In this document: positions 13,401 to 24,000 of the stretch, in pieces
Layout of the letters: each line of letters starts with the position of its first letter
Position numbering within the stretch: the first letter of the stretch is position 1
Assembly (NCBI RefSeq): GCF_905404315.1
Contig: NC_066266.1
Span: 3,107,501 to 3,171,500, forward strand
DNA: 64,000 nt
Direction of reading: 5' to 3'
Source of the DNA: Leptidea sinapis
Lineage: Eukaryota; Arthropoda; Insecta; Lepidoptera; Pieridae
Notes under the pieces: generated by a model
The model's input: only the letters and a program-made list of their open reading frames with translations
What the model was told of the DNA's origin: nothing
Databases searched by the model: none
Translations under genes and position numbers: made by a program

Positions 13401-16400
13401 TTCTTCTCAGGTCTGGGGCATACTATTTAAGCAGTTCGCCCCGAGCTACTGTGCAATTTAGTTTTGATAAAGCAGATAGTAGCAGTACCTGTGGATTTTC
13501 TTGTGGATTTCTAGGTGAAGTTCCTGAAGACGAAAGAAGGAACCGCCATGGTCCAGATGGGCGATGGACCCTCCGTGGAACGCTGCGTGCAGAACTTGAA
13601 CAACGTGACGGTTGGAGACTACACCCTCACTCTGGCGTAAGTTACAATTGACTCATTCATTTAGGTTGATATTTGCATGTAAAAGATTGTATAACAGTAA
13701 GTGTCTAATAAAATGATAACAGTTACTTAGGAAATGTATGTTTAAGCGAATTTCGACCTACTTGTTTATTATGAATAGGAAAATGACAATGACATTAAGG
13801 TGGGTTACGAATAAATTTGTCGATAGTACATCGTATAAGTTATTAGCGATTATGACAAATATATTTATTCACGGGCCTTTTTTTCTAATTCGAAGTCAAT
13901 ACTATGCGCCTATTTTACGTGAAAAGGGCCTGGGCTCATCTTTTTTTGGGCCAGCAGAGTTTTGGTAAGTAAGCTAGGCCAGAGCTTGTTCATAAACTTC
14001 ACCAAGAATCTTTTCATAGGCAAATTTTAAATGCGTCTAAGAAGTAACCTCAATAAAAGTTATGATAAGCGCAAATTGATCAAGGTCTCGGTAATTTATA
14101 GATGTAACTATTTTTGAAATGCCACCTTTGGATTTTATATAGGCATTAAATCTGTCTGGCCAGGAATTAATAAATTATCGCCCCATTTTCATTATGATTT
14201 ACAAAAATTTGTGTTATTTACTTTGAATGTGACCTTTTTCTAGTTGTTTCATCCTTACAAATAAAATTTTTTGGGAAGATCTAAGTATGTTCCTCGTAAA
14301 CCTCGTAATTGACCAACTAATTTGACATTTCAGATTCTCGAAGCAAGCTTACCTGTCAGAGGTGATGAACCCGTACCCGCTGCCCGACAAGAGCCCGTCG
14401 TTCAAGGATTACGTGGGCAACAAGAACAACAGGTTCTTAACACCTGTCTCCATTCACAAGAACAGAATACAGCCGCCTTCAAAGGTCAGCTATATTATTC
14501 ATAATTACTATTCATAGATATATATCAGATATGACATTTTTCGTATTATAATATATAGGTATTGAGTGGTCTTATTTTTTTTTATTAAATCCATATAATT
14601 TATTAATTAGACCAAAAGACATTTATAAATAACAAAACATCAACAGTTTCATCAATATACAAAGTTTCTCGGCATGTAGTTATTAAAGATCAGGAGTAGT
14701 AACTATAAACTATTTCTTCGACGAGAATACCCCATATAGGGGGTCAATTCAAAACACTACCAGTCTGCATCTACTTTTATTTTTATTTTAGCGAAATTCA
14801 CCTTAATTAATAAGACAACGGCGGTTTAAGTTCTACGTCTTGTATGAGCACAATGTTAGTGTTATTTTAAAGGTGTAGAGTAACTAATATTACAAAAAAA
14901 AGCTAGCAAATAACTGTTTTTTTTGTGATTGCCAAAGGGGAAAAGTTTATTTCTTACCGTATTTGAGCGCATCTGGGCGATTAGTTCTAAAATTGTGCGA
15001 AAAGTACACTATTACTTCAACTATCCATCTTTTTTTCTGATATCATGATAATATTTGAGTTACTTAACAAACTGATACAGTAATCACTGCTCGCGGTCAA
15101 ATGATTTAAGAGTTATTGTTTATTAAATAGACTCTTTTACTTGGGGGCGCAAGCGCAGGTAAACGACCCAGCTCCTTTGTTGCGTTGTGTGTGAGCGGAT
15201 ACGGAAACATTTTTATAGGGACTAAGAAAGACACAACAATTGGGTCTAATAATGGTATGAAACAAACTGCACCAGTCGTATTAACCACTTCCAGCTACAT
15301 TGTTCATTCTACTTAAGTTAAAACTTAACAAAAAGTAAATAAAAGAAAGTAATGAGTTCATCAGAATATATGCTATATCTATATTAATAAATGGAGACCC
15401 ATTTTTTCAACTGCAACGATCCACGAAAAAACTGAAATTATCGGAATAAAATGCAGCGTGTTTCGGAGAGGGTTTTGGTAAATGATATGTTGGTGATTAC
15501 TTAACCGTAACCTTATTTTTGACTTAGAAATACATATATATATAAATTCGCAATACAAATAGTCACTGACAATTCATACAATGAGCGGGCGCGGAGTACC
15601 TTATTTATAAAAAAAACCATACATCATTCGATTGTAATAAATGATGTTGTTAATACCTTAGATTTATAAGAATTTTTATTACAATTTAATAAACATGTGA
15701 ATTTCCGAGCAATAAGGTGTACGTGACATTGTTTCAGGTGCTCCATTTCTTCAACACTCCCCCGGACGTCTCCGACGAACAGCTGTTGCAGGTGTTCAAC
15801 GACTACGGTGTCACGCCGCCCCATACCATCTCCAAGTTTCCACTTAAGAGTGAAAGGTGGGCAAACTTCTTCTACTTCTTCGTGACACTCTTGGCAGAGC
15901 GGTCCTGGTCATCACAAAGTGACGACTTTTGGGGCGGATGTGATTCGCCTCACGAGCATTCGCCATTTTTCACTGCTGGCCGACAGTCTGGTACACGCGT
16001 TCAATAGACCACCAACAGCAGACTTAATTTGTTCGGTCCATCGCATGGGTGACCTTCCAGGTAATCTGTTGTCTTCCACTTTGCCCAACACGACAAGGTG
16101 CTCCATGGACTCACTCTCGCGCCGGAGACGTGTCCGAAGAACTTAGGTATGCGACTCTGTACTCTGTAACACCGAAAGTTGTTTTATGCCAAGTTCTTTG
16201 CGAAACTTGGCAAATAAGTGTATCACTAACAATCAAAGAAACCCGCCCATGTTTACACCATATTAACTCCATCACCCTTCATTCACCATTTCTCGAAACA
16301 CCAAAGCCCTGAAGAAATAGAAAATAGATGTTTTGGAGATACAGTAGCACAATTTAAGAGAAACCTGACACTCTGATTAATAAAATGTAATGACCTAATT

Positions 16401-19400
16401 TATAATAAAAAACGAATTGACAAAATATATTGTACCTATATAGTATTTTAGTGATTATAATGTGCCATCTTGTGCCTAAAACTGCTATATTATGCTTACG
16501 TGCGAAGCATCCTTGAATTCGCAAGTCCTATCTGGAGGCCTACATATCAATGTTATATTGACCGCCTTGAAAAAATACAAAAGATATTTATAAAAAAATT
16601 GAATTTTAAATCTCAATTCATTCCTATAGACTACAAAGAAGCCTGTAATTATCATAAAATCGATACCTTGGAAGATAGAAGAGATGTAATTGATATGTTA
16701 CTGCTTTATGATATATTACATAATAAATTTGACTGTCCAGATATCTTAAATAAAATATCATTCCAGGTACCAACATTACGTACTAGGCATACTAATTTAT
16801 TTAACATTCCCTTTGCCTCTACTAAGTATCTTAAATATTCACCTCTATTTCGAATTCCTGACATAGATAATAAGAAATTTTCTTCCGTCGACATTTTCAA
16901 CTTATCACGTCTGAGGTTCAAAAAACTGATATTAAACTGTTTAAATTGCAGGAGTTAATCATCAGTACATTCAGGATAAATTATTAGTCTCACATCTTAA
17001 TTTAAACATTATATTCGAACACTCACATTCACTCACATTCACTCACACCAATCACATTCACTCACACTACTCACATTCACTCACACTACTCACACCACAC
17101 AACCTACTCACCGTTTCAGTTACTCAATATGGATACGATTTCTTCTTTTCTTTCTATTTAATTTTTTCTTGTAAGTTTTTCTAGTATTTTTCGTTTTTGT
17201 CTTAAACTACTTTGTCACATACTTATTGTACTGTTAATAGTATTCCTTTTAATTGGCGTATCTATTCTGTATAATTTTTAATATACTCTTTTCATTTTGT
17301 TAGCTGTAAGGAATCATAAATAAATAAATAAATAAATAAAATAATGAAGTGACTGTATTGTGGCTTGTAATGATTTGTGGAATTAATTTATCCTTTTATA
17401 TTTTTAACATGTTAGCGTTATAGGACTTCAATTTACTTTTATATAATTAACAACTAAATTGTTTGTATGTTAATGTGCATGATGTATTCACCTGTAATTG
17501 CAGGAACACGATTTTTGAAATGTATGTTACAATCTTTTGAATTGTCTTGTGTATTCTGTGTTGGTGGACCTTGAATAAATAAATAAATAAGAAATGACAG
17601 AAGCTAAAATTTTTTTTTATTAATTGTATTTTTCATTAGAACCGTACATCGCTTAACATTTCATAGAAAGCAATTGGGTTAGTCTATTAAAAGTATTTAA
17701 ATAAAAATTTAATCGCCTATAATTAATCCAAACGACTTATTCTTATTACAGGTCATCATCGGGGCTCATGGAGTTCCAGAACATATCCCAGTCAGTGATG
17801 GCGATAATGGCTTGTAACCACGCCACTATACAGCATCCAGGTATTGTAGATTATCAACATATTTTCAGCAACGCTACTGCGATTTCTCTGTTGTTGCAAA
17901 CAGGTATGTGCTGTGGTGATCAGTAACCGTCAGGTACAGTAATACCAACTTAACTGTGAAGTGGCAAAAATAGGAACTACGGTCGCCATATTGAAATGTC
18001 ATTCGACTGTTAGTGTCTACTACTTTAGAGTGTACCGCGTGTTTTATTGCGATTGTTTCTGAATTTTAAGCGTTAGATATAAGACTTTTGTGCACATTGG
18101 AATTAATAAGCAACACTGAAACGACGATGGCAACACCCGTCAGTTCACAGATGAGTTGGTGACACTAACCAAATTCGACGATACGGTGATGAAAATCATA
18201 TAACAGAAAAATATCCGCATACAATGAAGAGCGGCTCTAATTATCCGCAGTCAACTCATCTCTGATAGGCTGGTTTCCTGGGTCTTGCGTATCGATATGG
18301 GGTGTCTCTACTGATATACAACGCGGCCACATTATTTCTGGACCTCCCTGGGACGTGAAGCCCCCTCCCTTTCCCCTTTCGCCTCCTCGCGCTCGTCCTG
18401 TTGCGTCAGTACGGTTTGCAGTTTCATTACCGTTAGATACATGTCGTGATATTTTCGTGCTATCACTGCTTTGTTATTGAAATTTTCACGTATTGATTTT
18501 TCTTGTTAATAGTTCTGTAGTTTCTGTTATTCTCTAGCGCTCTAATATTTCTACCTTTATTTAACCCAGATTCATTCATTGATTTTTTATCATTATAATA
18601 ATTATAATCAGCATCATAACACCTTTAAGTACATCAATCTATAATACTGAAAAAATAAATCGTTGTTTATTTATTAATATAAATATTCTAGTGATGCTTG
18701 TTTTGCACACCGTAACCAACCGACGTTGTGACGTCATCGGCGTCAGGTGAGGAGATTATGTAACCGGGTAATATATAGTTATGGGGAGAGTTCGAAGGAA
18801 TTGTGTTGGATAGTCTTTCTTAGACATCACGCCCTGTTCAGCCACTCTGTAAAACTACTACCGACTGTAGTGGTACTCCCTTACTAATCGGACTTGGGAA
18901 TTTTGGAAGATCTTTGCTATCGTAGATGTTTATAAGGAGCAGTATTCATTTAGTTGATTTACCATTCACCCTGTGTTTCTCCGGGGCATAAAACTAATAG
19001 GAAAGTCCCCGGCACAAGGGTGTCGTAAGAGGCGCCTTAGGGCATTTACTAGTGGAAGGCCTTTTTGTGCCGTGATGCAGTAATGTGTAAACATTACTGT
19101 ATTTCGGTCTGAAGGACGCTGTAGCTAGTGAAATTACTGGGCAAATGAGACTTAACATCTTATGTCTCAAGTTGACAGGCACAATTGTAGTGCCTCTGAG
19201 AATTTTTGGGTTTTTCAAGAATCTTGAGCGATACTGAATTGTAATGGGCAGGGCGTTTCAATTACCATCAGCTGAACGACTGCTCGTTTAAAAAAATGTT
19301 TATGAGCAGCAGTATTCATATGGTAAATTCACCATATCGGTTGCCCTACAATTAACCTGAAAAAATAAATGTAGAAAGTCAAAGTTATTCAGTTTTTTTA

Positions 19401-21027
19401 TTTATTTAAAATACAGAATAAGAATAATAGCTAATTACAAGTTTTCACAGATATAATTTACATATGAAAAAGAAAATATACTCAACTGAGAGAATGAAAA
19501 GTAACAAGTAATACAGGCGGGAAAAATGCAAAGAATAAGTAAATACAAAAAAAGATATACAATGCGCGGTAGAAATAAACTAATTCGAACAATGGCCAAT
19601 TAGTTTCTTAACGAGGTTAAAGAATTATTTATAAGCGTTAAAGAATTCGTTTGCCATTGTTTTACGAATGGTGCAGGCATTGATGCAAAATAGGTCCAAA
19701 TTTATATTATTTTTACAAATTTTACTAAAAGATAAGGCAAATCTGAGCACATAGGTACGAGTTTTTACGAAATTTGGTATGTGAATGGGGTGTGTGTAGA
19801 ATAGAGAAGGTGCGAGGATGAGTATCGATGGGAATTTTAATTGCTTGTTAATTGCATTCGATGGATAATTTCGATACGGAAAGGTTTAGTATCGAAATCC
19901 AAAGTAGACCATCAATTTAAGGTAATTCCTCGTCAGATAAATCCGTTAGAGGCTTAAAAATGAAATGCTAAATCTAAATAAGGATGAACCCACCACTGTG
20001 TCTTTTTTCTCTTTAACTTTCGTTTTCTACTTACATACAGCGATAGTACTATCTCTTCGAGGTCCATTTTGATACTGCCTCAATGTGGTACTATGGTGTG
20101 ACCAAGGTGTCTGTATGGTGTCTAGTTTGGAAGACTTACCAGTGGGAGGCTCCAAAAAAAGTCTGGTAGCGCAACCAGTCGCGCCACAGTGGTGTCCCAG
20201 TGAAATATAGCCCTTAGTGATGGATACATATTTCTTACATTTGACGTCGAGACATAGTTTTTTGGGGTTCGTCCGCCTTATAATTTTTTGGGGTTCGTCC
20301 GCCTTATAAATTTGACAGGATCTATCTGACACATATCTCAGTTCCAAGACGCAACATTGCCAGATTTTTTGTTCTTTAATGAAAACAGATAGTATATTAG
20401 ATGTTTTAAAGTAGATGGAAGTGTTTAAAAAAATCGATCTTGGCCTACATTCCAGTTCAGGAAGATCATTATAGAAGTTCCAGGAATCAGAGCATAATCG
20501 CATAATGGGTAAAAACGCTTATATCTATCAAGTGGAAGAGTGGTTTATAATCTCTGACTACCTATAAAAGTAGAAATGATGATGTATTTTTGACGTGAAA
20601 CATCTATGAGCTATTTTTTTATCACTGTGGCAGTAAAATCGCCGTTTACAACGGGACACTCATGTTGTCAGAGTGTTAGATGTCTAACAGGAAGAAATTG
20701 TTACCAATGAATAAACGATCTTTATATTTTATTATTTTACTCTATATTTTTATGGATTTTTTGGTTTTTATTTATTAGAACTTTGAATATTCATTGCGAT
20801 ATTTCACCTCTGGCAGCTGAGTCCAATGCCAACTACTTTTTTATATTAACACATTTTAAATCGAATTAACAGGAGCAAAATTCCCGTTCGTGATGAAACT
20901 CTGCTTCTCGTCGTCACGACAGATTGGGCAGGGCAAGGGTCAGAGCCAAAACAAGAGCCAAAACCACAATCAAAATCAGGAAAATCCGAGACAATCGCAG
21001 GACAACGGCTTGGAGTCTGATTACTAG
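10394..21027 (+). CDS. sm: hnRNP L homologue (smooth family), 3' eight coding exons, 5' partial
   Basis: This is the carboxyl half of a heterogeneous nuclear ribonucleoprotein L. The family binds CA-rich RNA through four RRMs and acts mainly in the nucleus on splicing and mRNA fate. Joining 10394-10473, 11126-11221, 12408-12518, 13515-13636, 14334-14484, 15738-15856, 17752-17840 and 20873-21027 gives one open frame of 306 residues. Every junction is AG/GT and every phase matches. Counting from MDFG in the first visible exon, residues 1-65 are a Gly/Pro linker. RRM3 spans about 66-142 (RNP2-like MMVYGL, RNP1-like GTAMVQM) and RRM4 about 187-268 (VLHFFN, GLMEFQN). The domain ends in KLCFSSS, matching the KLCFS ending known for hnRNP L. 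A Gln/Asn-rich tail follows. RRM1-2 and the true start are not in the window; the first visible exon begins two bases into a codon. The symbol follows the Drosophila orthologue and is inferred. Confidence 0.93.
10696..10802 (-). mobile_element. Jockey-type LINE 3' tail, antisense
   Basis: GGGTCACCTGGTGTTAACTG and GCCGCCCACAATCTCTAGCA are the reverse complement of the 3' end seen at 61640-61700. It starts at a short A/T tract. It lies in the intron after the first visible hnRNP L exon. Confidence 0.6.
11126..11221 (+). CDS. sm: hnRNP L exon: Gly/Pro/Met linker
   Basis: Thirty-two codons in phase 0-0 with a TTCAG acceptor and a weak GTTTGA donor. It encodes RDGRGYGPEGFGG and then a PPPPMHHPAMPPPNQ segment. 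This composition is typical of the linker between RRM2 and RRM3 in hnRNP L. Because it is symmetrical it could be skipped in frame. Confidence 0.88.
11316..11945 (+). repeat. Dispersed repeat family A, copy 1, interrupted
   Basis: Matches 14664-15068 over its whole length: CGGCATGTAGTTAT, CGACGAGAATACCCCAT, ATATAGGGGGTCAATTC, GTTTAACTTCTACGTCTTG, AGAGTAACTAATA. Copy 1 is split by the RTE insertion at 11390-11612. No coding capacity and class unknown. Confidence 0.85.
11390..11612 (-). mobile_element. RTE-type LINE insertion with 10-bp target duplication
   Basis: AATACCCCAT occurs on both sides (11380-11389 and 11613-11622) and only once in the uninterrupted copy at 14664-15068. On the reverse strand the insert ends in a GATGATG-type tail, as RTE LINEs often do, and carries a decayed ORF end. 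It is a 5'-truncated 223-bp insertion. Confidence 0.85.
12408..12518 (+). CDS. sm: hnRNP L exon: first half of RRM3
   Basis: Thirty-seven codons, phase 0-0, CTAG acceptor and GTAAGT donor. It opens with GGPPQQ and then the RNP2-like strand AVMMVYGLDP, helix 1 (ADRLFNLCCLYG) and the next strand (NVVR). This is strongly conserved with animal hnRNP L RRM3. Confidence 0.92.
12530..12760. mobile_element. Non-autonomous element remnant
   Basis: ACTAGCTGTCCCGATAGACG just after the hnRNP L donor is a form of the ACTAGCTGACCCGGCA-type terminus that recurs (in reverse) at 46900 and 56320. The right limit is a guess. Confidence 0.35.
12860..13440 (+). mobile_element. Decayed LINE reverse-transcriptase end
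   Basis: Includes VLQKRA-, NCHNHN- and TRLSRVRKS-like pieces in broken frames, then CAGATTGGGAAAGAAGCGAC and CAGCTGAGTTTCTTGCGCGC. The same family is better preserved at 63600-64000 and in pieces at 51290-51670. Confidence 0.6.
13515..13636 (+). CDS. sm: hnRNP L exon: second half of RRM3
   Basis: Forty codons plus two bases, phase 0-2, with CTAG acceptor and GTAAGT donor. It contains the RNP1-like strand EGTAMVQMGD, helix 2 (SVERCVQNLNN) and the last strand TVGDYTLTL. RNP1 lacks the usual aromatic residues, as is known for the atypical RRMs of the hnRNP L/PTB family. Confidence 0.92.
14334..14484 (+). CDS. sm: hnRNP L exon: RRM3-RRM4 linker
   Basis: One base completing Ala, then fifty codons ending AAG before GTCAGC. 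It encodes FSKQAYLSEVMNPYPLPD and continues through FKDYVGNKNNRFL to NRIQPPSK. This is the conserved spacer that packs RRM3 against RRM4 in the PTB/hnRNP L family. High codon conservation and matching phase make it certain. Confidence 0.92.
14664..15068 (+). repeat. Dispersed repeat family A, copy 2, uninterrupted
   Basis: Second copy of the family described at 11316-11945, here with ATACCCCATATAGGGGGTCA continuous, which defines the empty target site. No reading frame. Confidence 0.85.
15738..15856 (+). CDS. sm: hnRNP L exon: first half of RRM4
   Basis: Thirty-nine codons plus two bases, TTTCAG acceptor and GTGGGC donor. It starts with RNP2-like VLHFFNTPPDVSDEQLLQVF, then NDYG and FPLKSE. 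An antisense RTE-type LINE remnant begins within about 30 bases of the donor. Confidence 0.92.
15880..16150 (-). mobile_element. RTE-type LINE 3' ORF fragment, antisense
   Basis: The reverse strand encodes EHLVVLGKVEDNRLPGRSPM, then RWTEQIKSAVGG and EKWRMLVRRITSA, the characteristic end of an RTE ORF. It begins just after an hnRNP L donor, in antisense. Confidence 0.7.
16460..17345 (+). mobile_element. 5'-truncated CR1-like LINE with A-rich tail
   Basis: A 162-residue open frame (16470-16958) encodes the carboxyl domain of a LINE reverse transcriptase: LYYAYVRSILEFASPIWRPT, DRLEKIQKIFIKKLNF, DRRDVIDMLLLYDILHNK. It lacks the catalytic FADD region, so it is not active alone. The 3' part has a CACTCACATT-type simple repeat (about 17023-17097) and ends in repeated AAATAAAT (17318-17342). 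It sits in the intron before the RRM4 second-half exon. Confidence 0.8.
17023..17105 (+). repeat. CACTCACATT-like simple repeat
   Basis: Imperfect repetition of CACTCACATT and CACTCACACTA within the LINE 3' region. It makes a CA-rich stretch inside an hnRNP L intron. Confidence 0.85.
17346..17592 (+). mobile_element. Second LINE 3' end with AATAAA-repeat tail
   Basis: TGGTGGACCTTGAATAAATA followed by repeated AAATA. It lies immediately behind the previous LINE tail, suggesting a second insertion into or next to that tail. Confidence 0.5.
17752..17840 (+). CDS. sm: hnRNP L exon: second half of RRM4
   Basis: Completes Arg from the previous exon, then 29 codons, then one base into the next. 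It encodes SSSGLMEFQNISQSVMAIMA, containing the RNP1-like strand and helix 2. CAG acceptor and GTATTG donor. Confidence 0.92.
18355..18785 (+). repeat. Dispersed repeat family B, copy 1
   Basis: Shares long stretches with 56618-57062: TGTTGCGTCAGTACGGTTTG, ATTTTCGTGCTATC, TTTATTTATTAATA, GACGTCATCG. About 430 bases without an open frame. Class not recognised. Confidence 0.8.
18960..19350 (+). mobile_element. LINE 3'-end repeat family C (SINE-like size)
   Basis: Contains GTGCCGTGATGCAGTAATGT, CATTACTGTATTTCGGTCTG, AGCTAGTGAAATTACTGGGC and CCATCAGCTGAACGAC. The same core recurs at 29745, 31325, 53630 and 58738. Probably the untranslated 3' end of a lepidopteran LINE or a SINE sharing it. Confidence 0.7.
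19385..19960 (-). mobile_element. Probable antisense LINE 3' region
   Basis: Starts on the + strand with TTTTTTTATTTATTTAAAAT, i.e. an A-rich tail on the reverse strand, and continues as a non-coding repeat-like stretch. Family uncertain. Confidence 0.4.
20258..20306. repeat. Short direct duplication, about 24 bp
   Basis: TTTTGGGGTTCGTCCGCCTT occurs twice in tandem with ATAA between. No known role. Confidence 0.8.
20873..21027 (+). CDS. sm: hnRNP L terminal coding exon with Gln/Asn-rich tail
   Basis: The last strand of RRM4 reads AKFPFVMKLCFSSSRQI. A 33-residue low-complexity tail rich in Gln, Asn and Ser follows (GQGKGQSQNKSQNHNQNQ) and ends GLESDY at a TAG stop. Family members in vertebrates end soon after KLCFS, so the tail is an extension, probably insect-type. 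Confidence 0.93.
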
Positions 21028-24000
21028 TAAGAACAATTCCCTTCTTGTATTTATTCTATAGTCTGTGTAGTAAAATTGCGCGGGAAATTAAAAAAAAAGA
21101 CATGTTGTAATTGTGTTTGACGGACCAATGAAGTTTCGAGGACAGTGTTGCTATGTGCGAATCGATGTTACCAGCTTAATTTAATGTTGTAATAATGTTT
21201 ATTGTAAAGTAATTAGATAATAGTGAGCTGGGATTTGTGCACAATTTGTTTTAGGGTTAAGACTGTTGATTTTAGTTTGTGTTTCTACCATTTATTGAGT
21301 TACGGCATATATACGAGAACGGCCTATTGTATTTTTAATAGATTTCTATTCTCAAATTGATATTATTAATGTTATTTTCTTATATATCTATCAGTGTTGC
21401 GGCGGTTTAAGTTTTTCCATATTTATTAAATATCTACTATGCGCAGTTTTGAACATGTACTGTTTGTTGTCTAAGATTTTAACGATTTTTGAACCGAATA
21501 TTAAATGTTATATTTTTATCTTCTAAAGTTTGTTGTAGGGACCATAGCCGGCTTGCCACTTATTTAATTACTTCACTTTGACTTTCACCTGTGAAAAAAT
21601 ATAACTTAAAATTATCATAAAGTAATCGAATAAGTGGCACGGTCTTTTCTATAATTATATTAATTTAAATTAAATATTCATATTTCCTATATATTCTTAT
21701 AAACCGTTTACAGTCTTCTTAAATGTTTAAAATGTGTTTGAAATTATGACCTTCATCTATTGACACTAGAGAATTTGACAATTATTTTTTTCAAGTTAAG
21801 CTTGCCAGTTTCATGTTTTTAAAGCCAAATAAATTAGCCAAAGCTACAAACTGTAGAGATACAATGTTGTTAAGATATAAGAAATGTACTTAGATATTGT
21901 ATGTAAATAATGAAGCCGGTGTGATTTTTTTTGCGGGGGTAGTTGTAAAAAGTACAATCAAGTACTCAAGTGTCATATAATATAAATTTGTAAATGATAG
22001 GTGTAAAACTAAAGATAATTGTCGAGAAAGATTTTTGTTTGCCATCTTCGCACATTAACCAATATTATGCAATTTAAAATGTATAAGAATAGTCTCTAAA
22101 TTAGTAACAAAAAATATTGTTTTTAATGTATGTAGTTTAATCAAATTTTAATAATGTTATTGATATTCTTTTTTTTGAAGGTGGGCATTATTATCGACTG
22201 TATAAAATAAAATAATAACATATCCAAATTGTACCTACAGAAAACATTGTGTCGATTCATATAATATATCTCGTCAAAAGTGCGAGGCAGCTGATATCTA
22301 GCGTAAGTATAGTTAAAAATGTCGGTGTTCAGTCGTGGACAATTATTGATGAAGCGAATATTTTATTAAATGCTTATAGGCTTCACAGAAGATAGACTAT
22401 AATATTAAGGTAGTGTGAATTTTCAATAATAATAATTTGTACGCGACTGTACAATTGCTTTTCCCGTCTGATACACGTCAATTTTAATGATTCTTTAGAA
22501 TGGATAGACGTCGCGGCGAACATTATTATAAGCCTCTACATATCAAGAGACAAATAAATATATAAATTTAAGTATATAACGGTACTTGCACTATTTTCTG
22601 TCTTTTACGCAGACAATATTAGTAAATAGATTTAGATATTATGTCCTTTTTTCTTTCTGTCCGTTTGCTTTTGTAATAATTTTCTTTCTTTATACAAACT
22701 AATCATGACGGTTCGGTTGAAAAATGTGTAGCAAATATTTAAATAGCATTTGTCATGATAACTTTGATGCTCTCTATATTATACACTCCTTCAAATAATA
22801 TCAAGAATCCACGATTTGGTTTTTACAATATATTCAGCGAGATTACCAAAAATATTTAATTTGGTTATAATTTGCGTTACAAATTGATCGATTCGAACCG
22901 TCACCTACTACATGCATATTTACATGTCATATTTGCTTCTAGCTAACGGCGATTGGCGGAGAACACACAAACACACATATCAAGACGGACACACACACAG
23001 GCACATCACTACGAGTGGGTTTGATCCGGGGATGCCATTATTAATTTACAGATTTACACTAAAGTTTGTAGAGTGAAGAGATAATTGTCATGGGTGCTAA
23101 TCAATGAATTCCTAATAGTTGTAATATCTCTGGTGTCGCAAGAGAGCATAGGTAGCGCTGTTTACTTAACACAAATAAAACTCGCTTGCTCTCCTTGTAG
23201 ATTATTTTAAATATGATAGGCTTGTTGTGAAAGAAATCGTACGTAACCAGTTAGAGGCTGTATCGTTGTGACAACAACGGCACAAATGCTGAATAATAGA
23301 TTTAGAATTTAAATTCAATTATTGAATTGGCATAGTGTTATAATTTGGCATCCGTGGCAATCTATTTCACTCTTTTAAATTATAAACAATTCTTTGCATT
23401 TAAAAATGTTTAAGTGCGTCAAAATATTTCTTAGCTTACACTGTTGAACGCAAGCAAATCTAGATGGGTATTTTTCAATGGCAACATTATTTCGTACTGC
23501 AACAATTGTGATATAGATCACAAGCTATAAAGACATTAACAGTTAGTTAATTTTAGACACAGATTACAATTTTCATGTTCTTTCACACTTATTGACATTT
23601 CCATTTCAGTTTATTTCTTTTTTACTCCGTTCAATGGGAGTCCTATTTGCGATTGCATTCTATTATATACTATAAGTAGTGGTTTAGGTGTTATAAGCAT
23701 TATTTCCCTTTAGTTAGATTTTGTTTTGTATTTGTGGACCGCCATTTTCAATAACACAGTTTTAATGTATTTTGGTAATGGCGTGACCACTTTTTCCGTA
23801 ACTAGGGACTGTATTAGAATTATTTTCATTTAAATTTTAAGTTAAGCTGTAAACGATTCTGTTACATTATTTTTATTTTGGTTGTAATTTAATATTGTCT
23901 GTTCGTCCTAGATATTGTTTAACATTTCGGTTATATTTAATAATGACAGTTGTGAAATATACACGAAATAAAAAAAAATATCTGTAAGGTAGATTATTTG

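Noticed and set aside
16470..16958. Independent 162-residue protein gene
   Set aside because: It is the reverse-transcriptase carboxyl end of a 5'-truncated LINE with an A-rich tail.
20027..20503. Minus-strand open frame of 158 codons
   Set aside because: It lacks any family motif, has a composition like translated intron, overlaps a 24-base direct duplication and lies in an hnRNP L intron. No splice or codon support.
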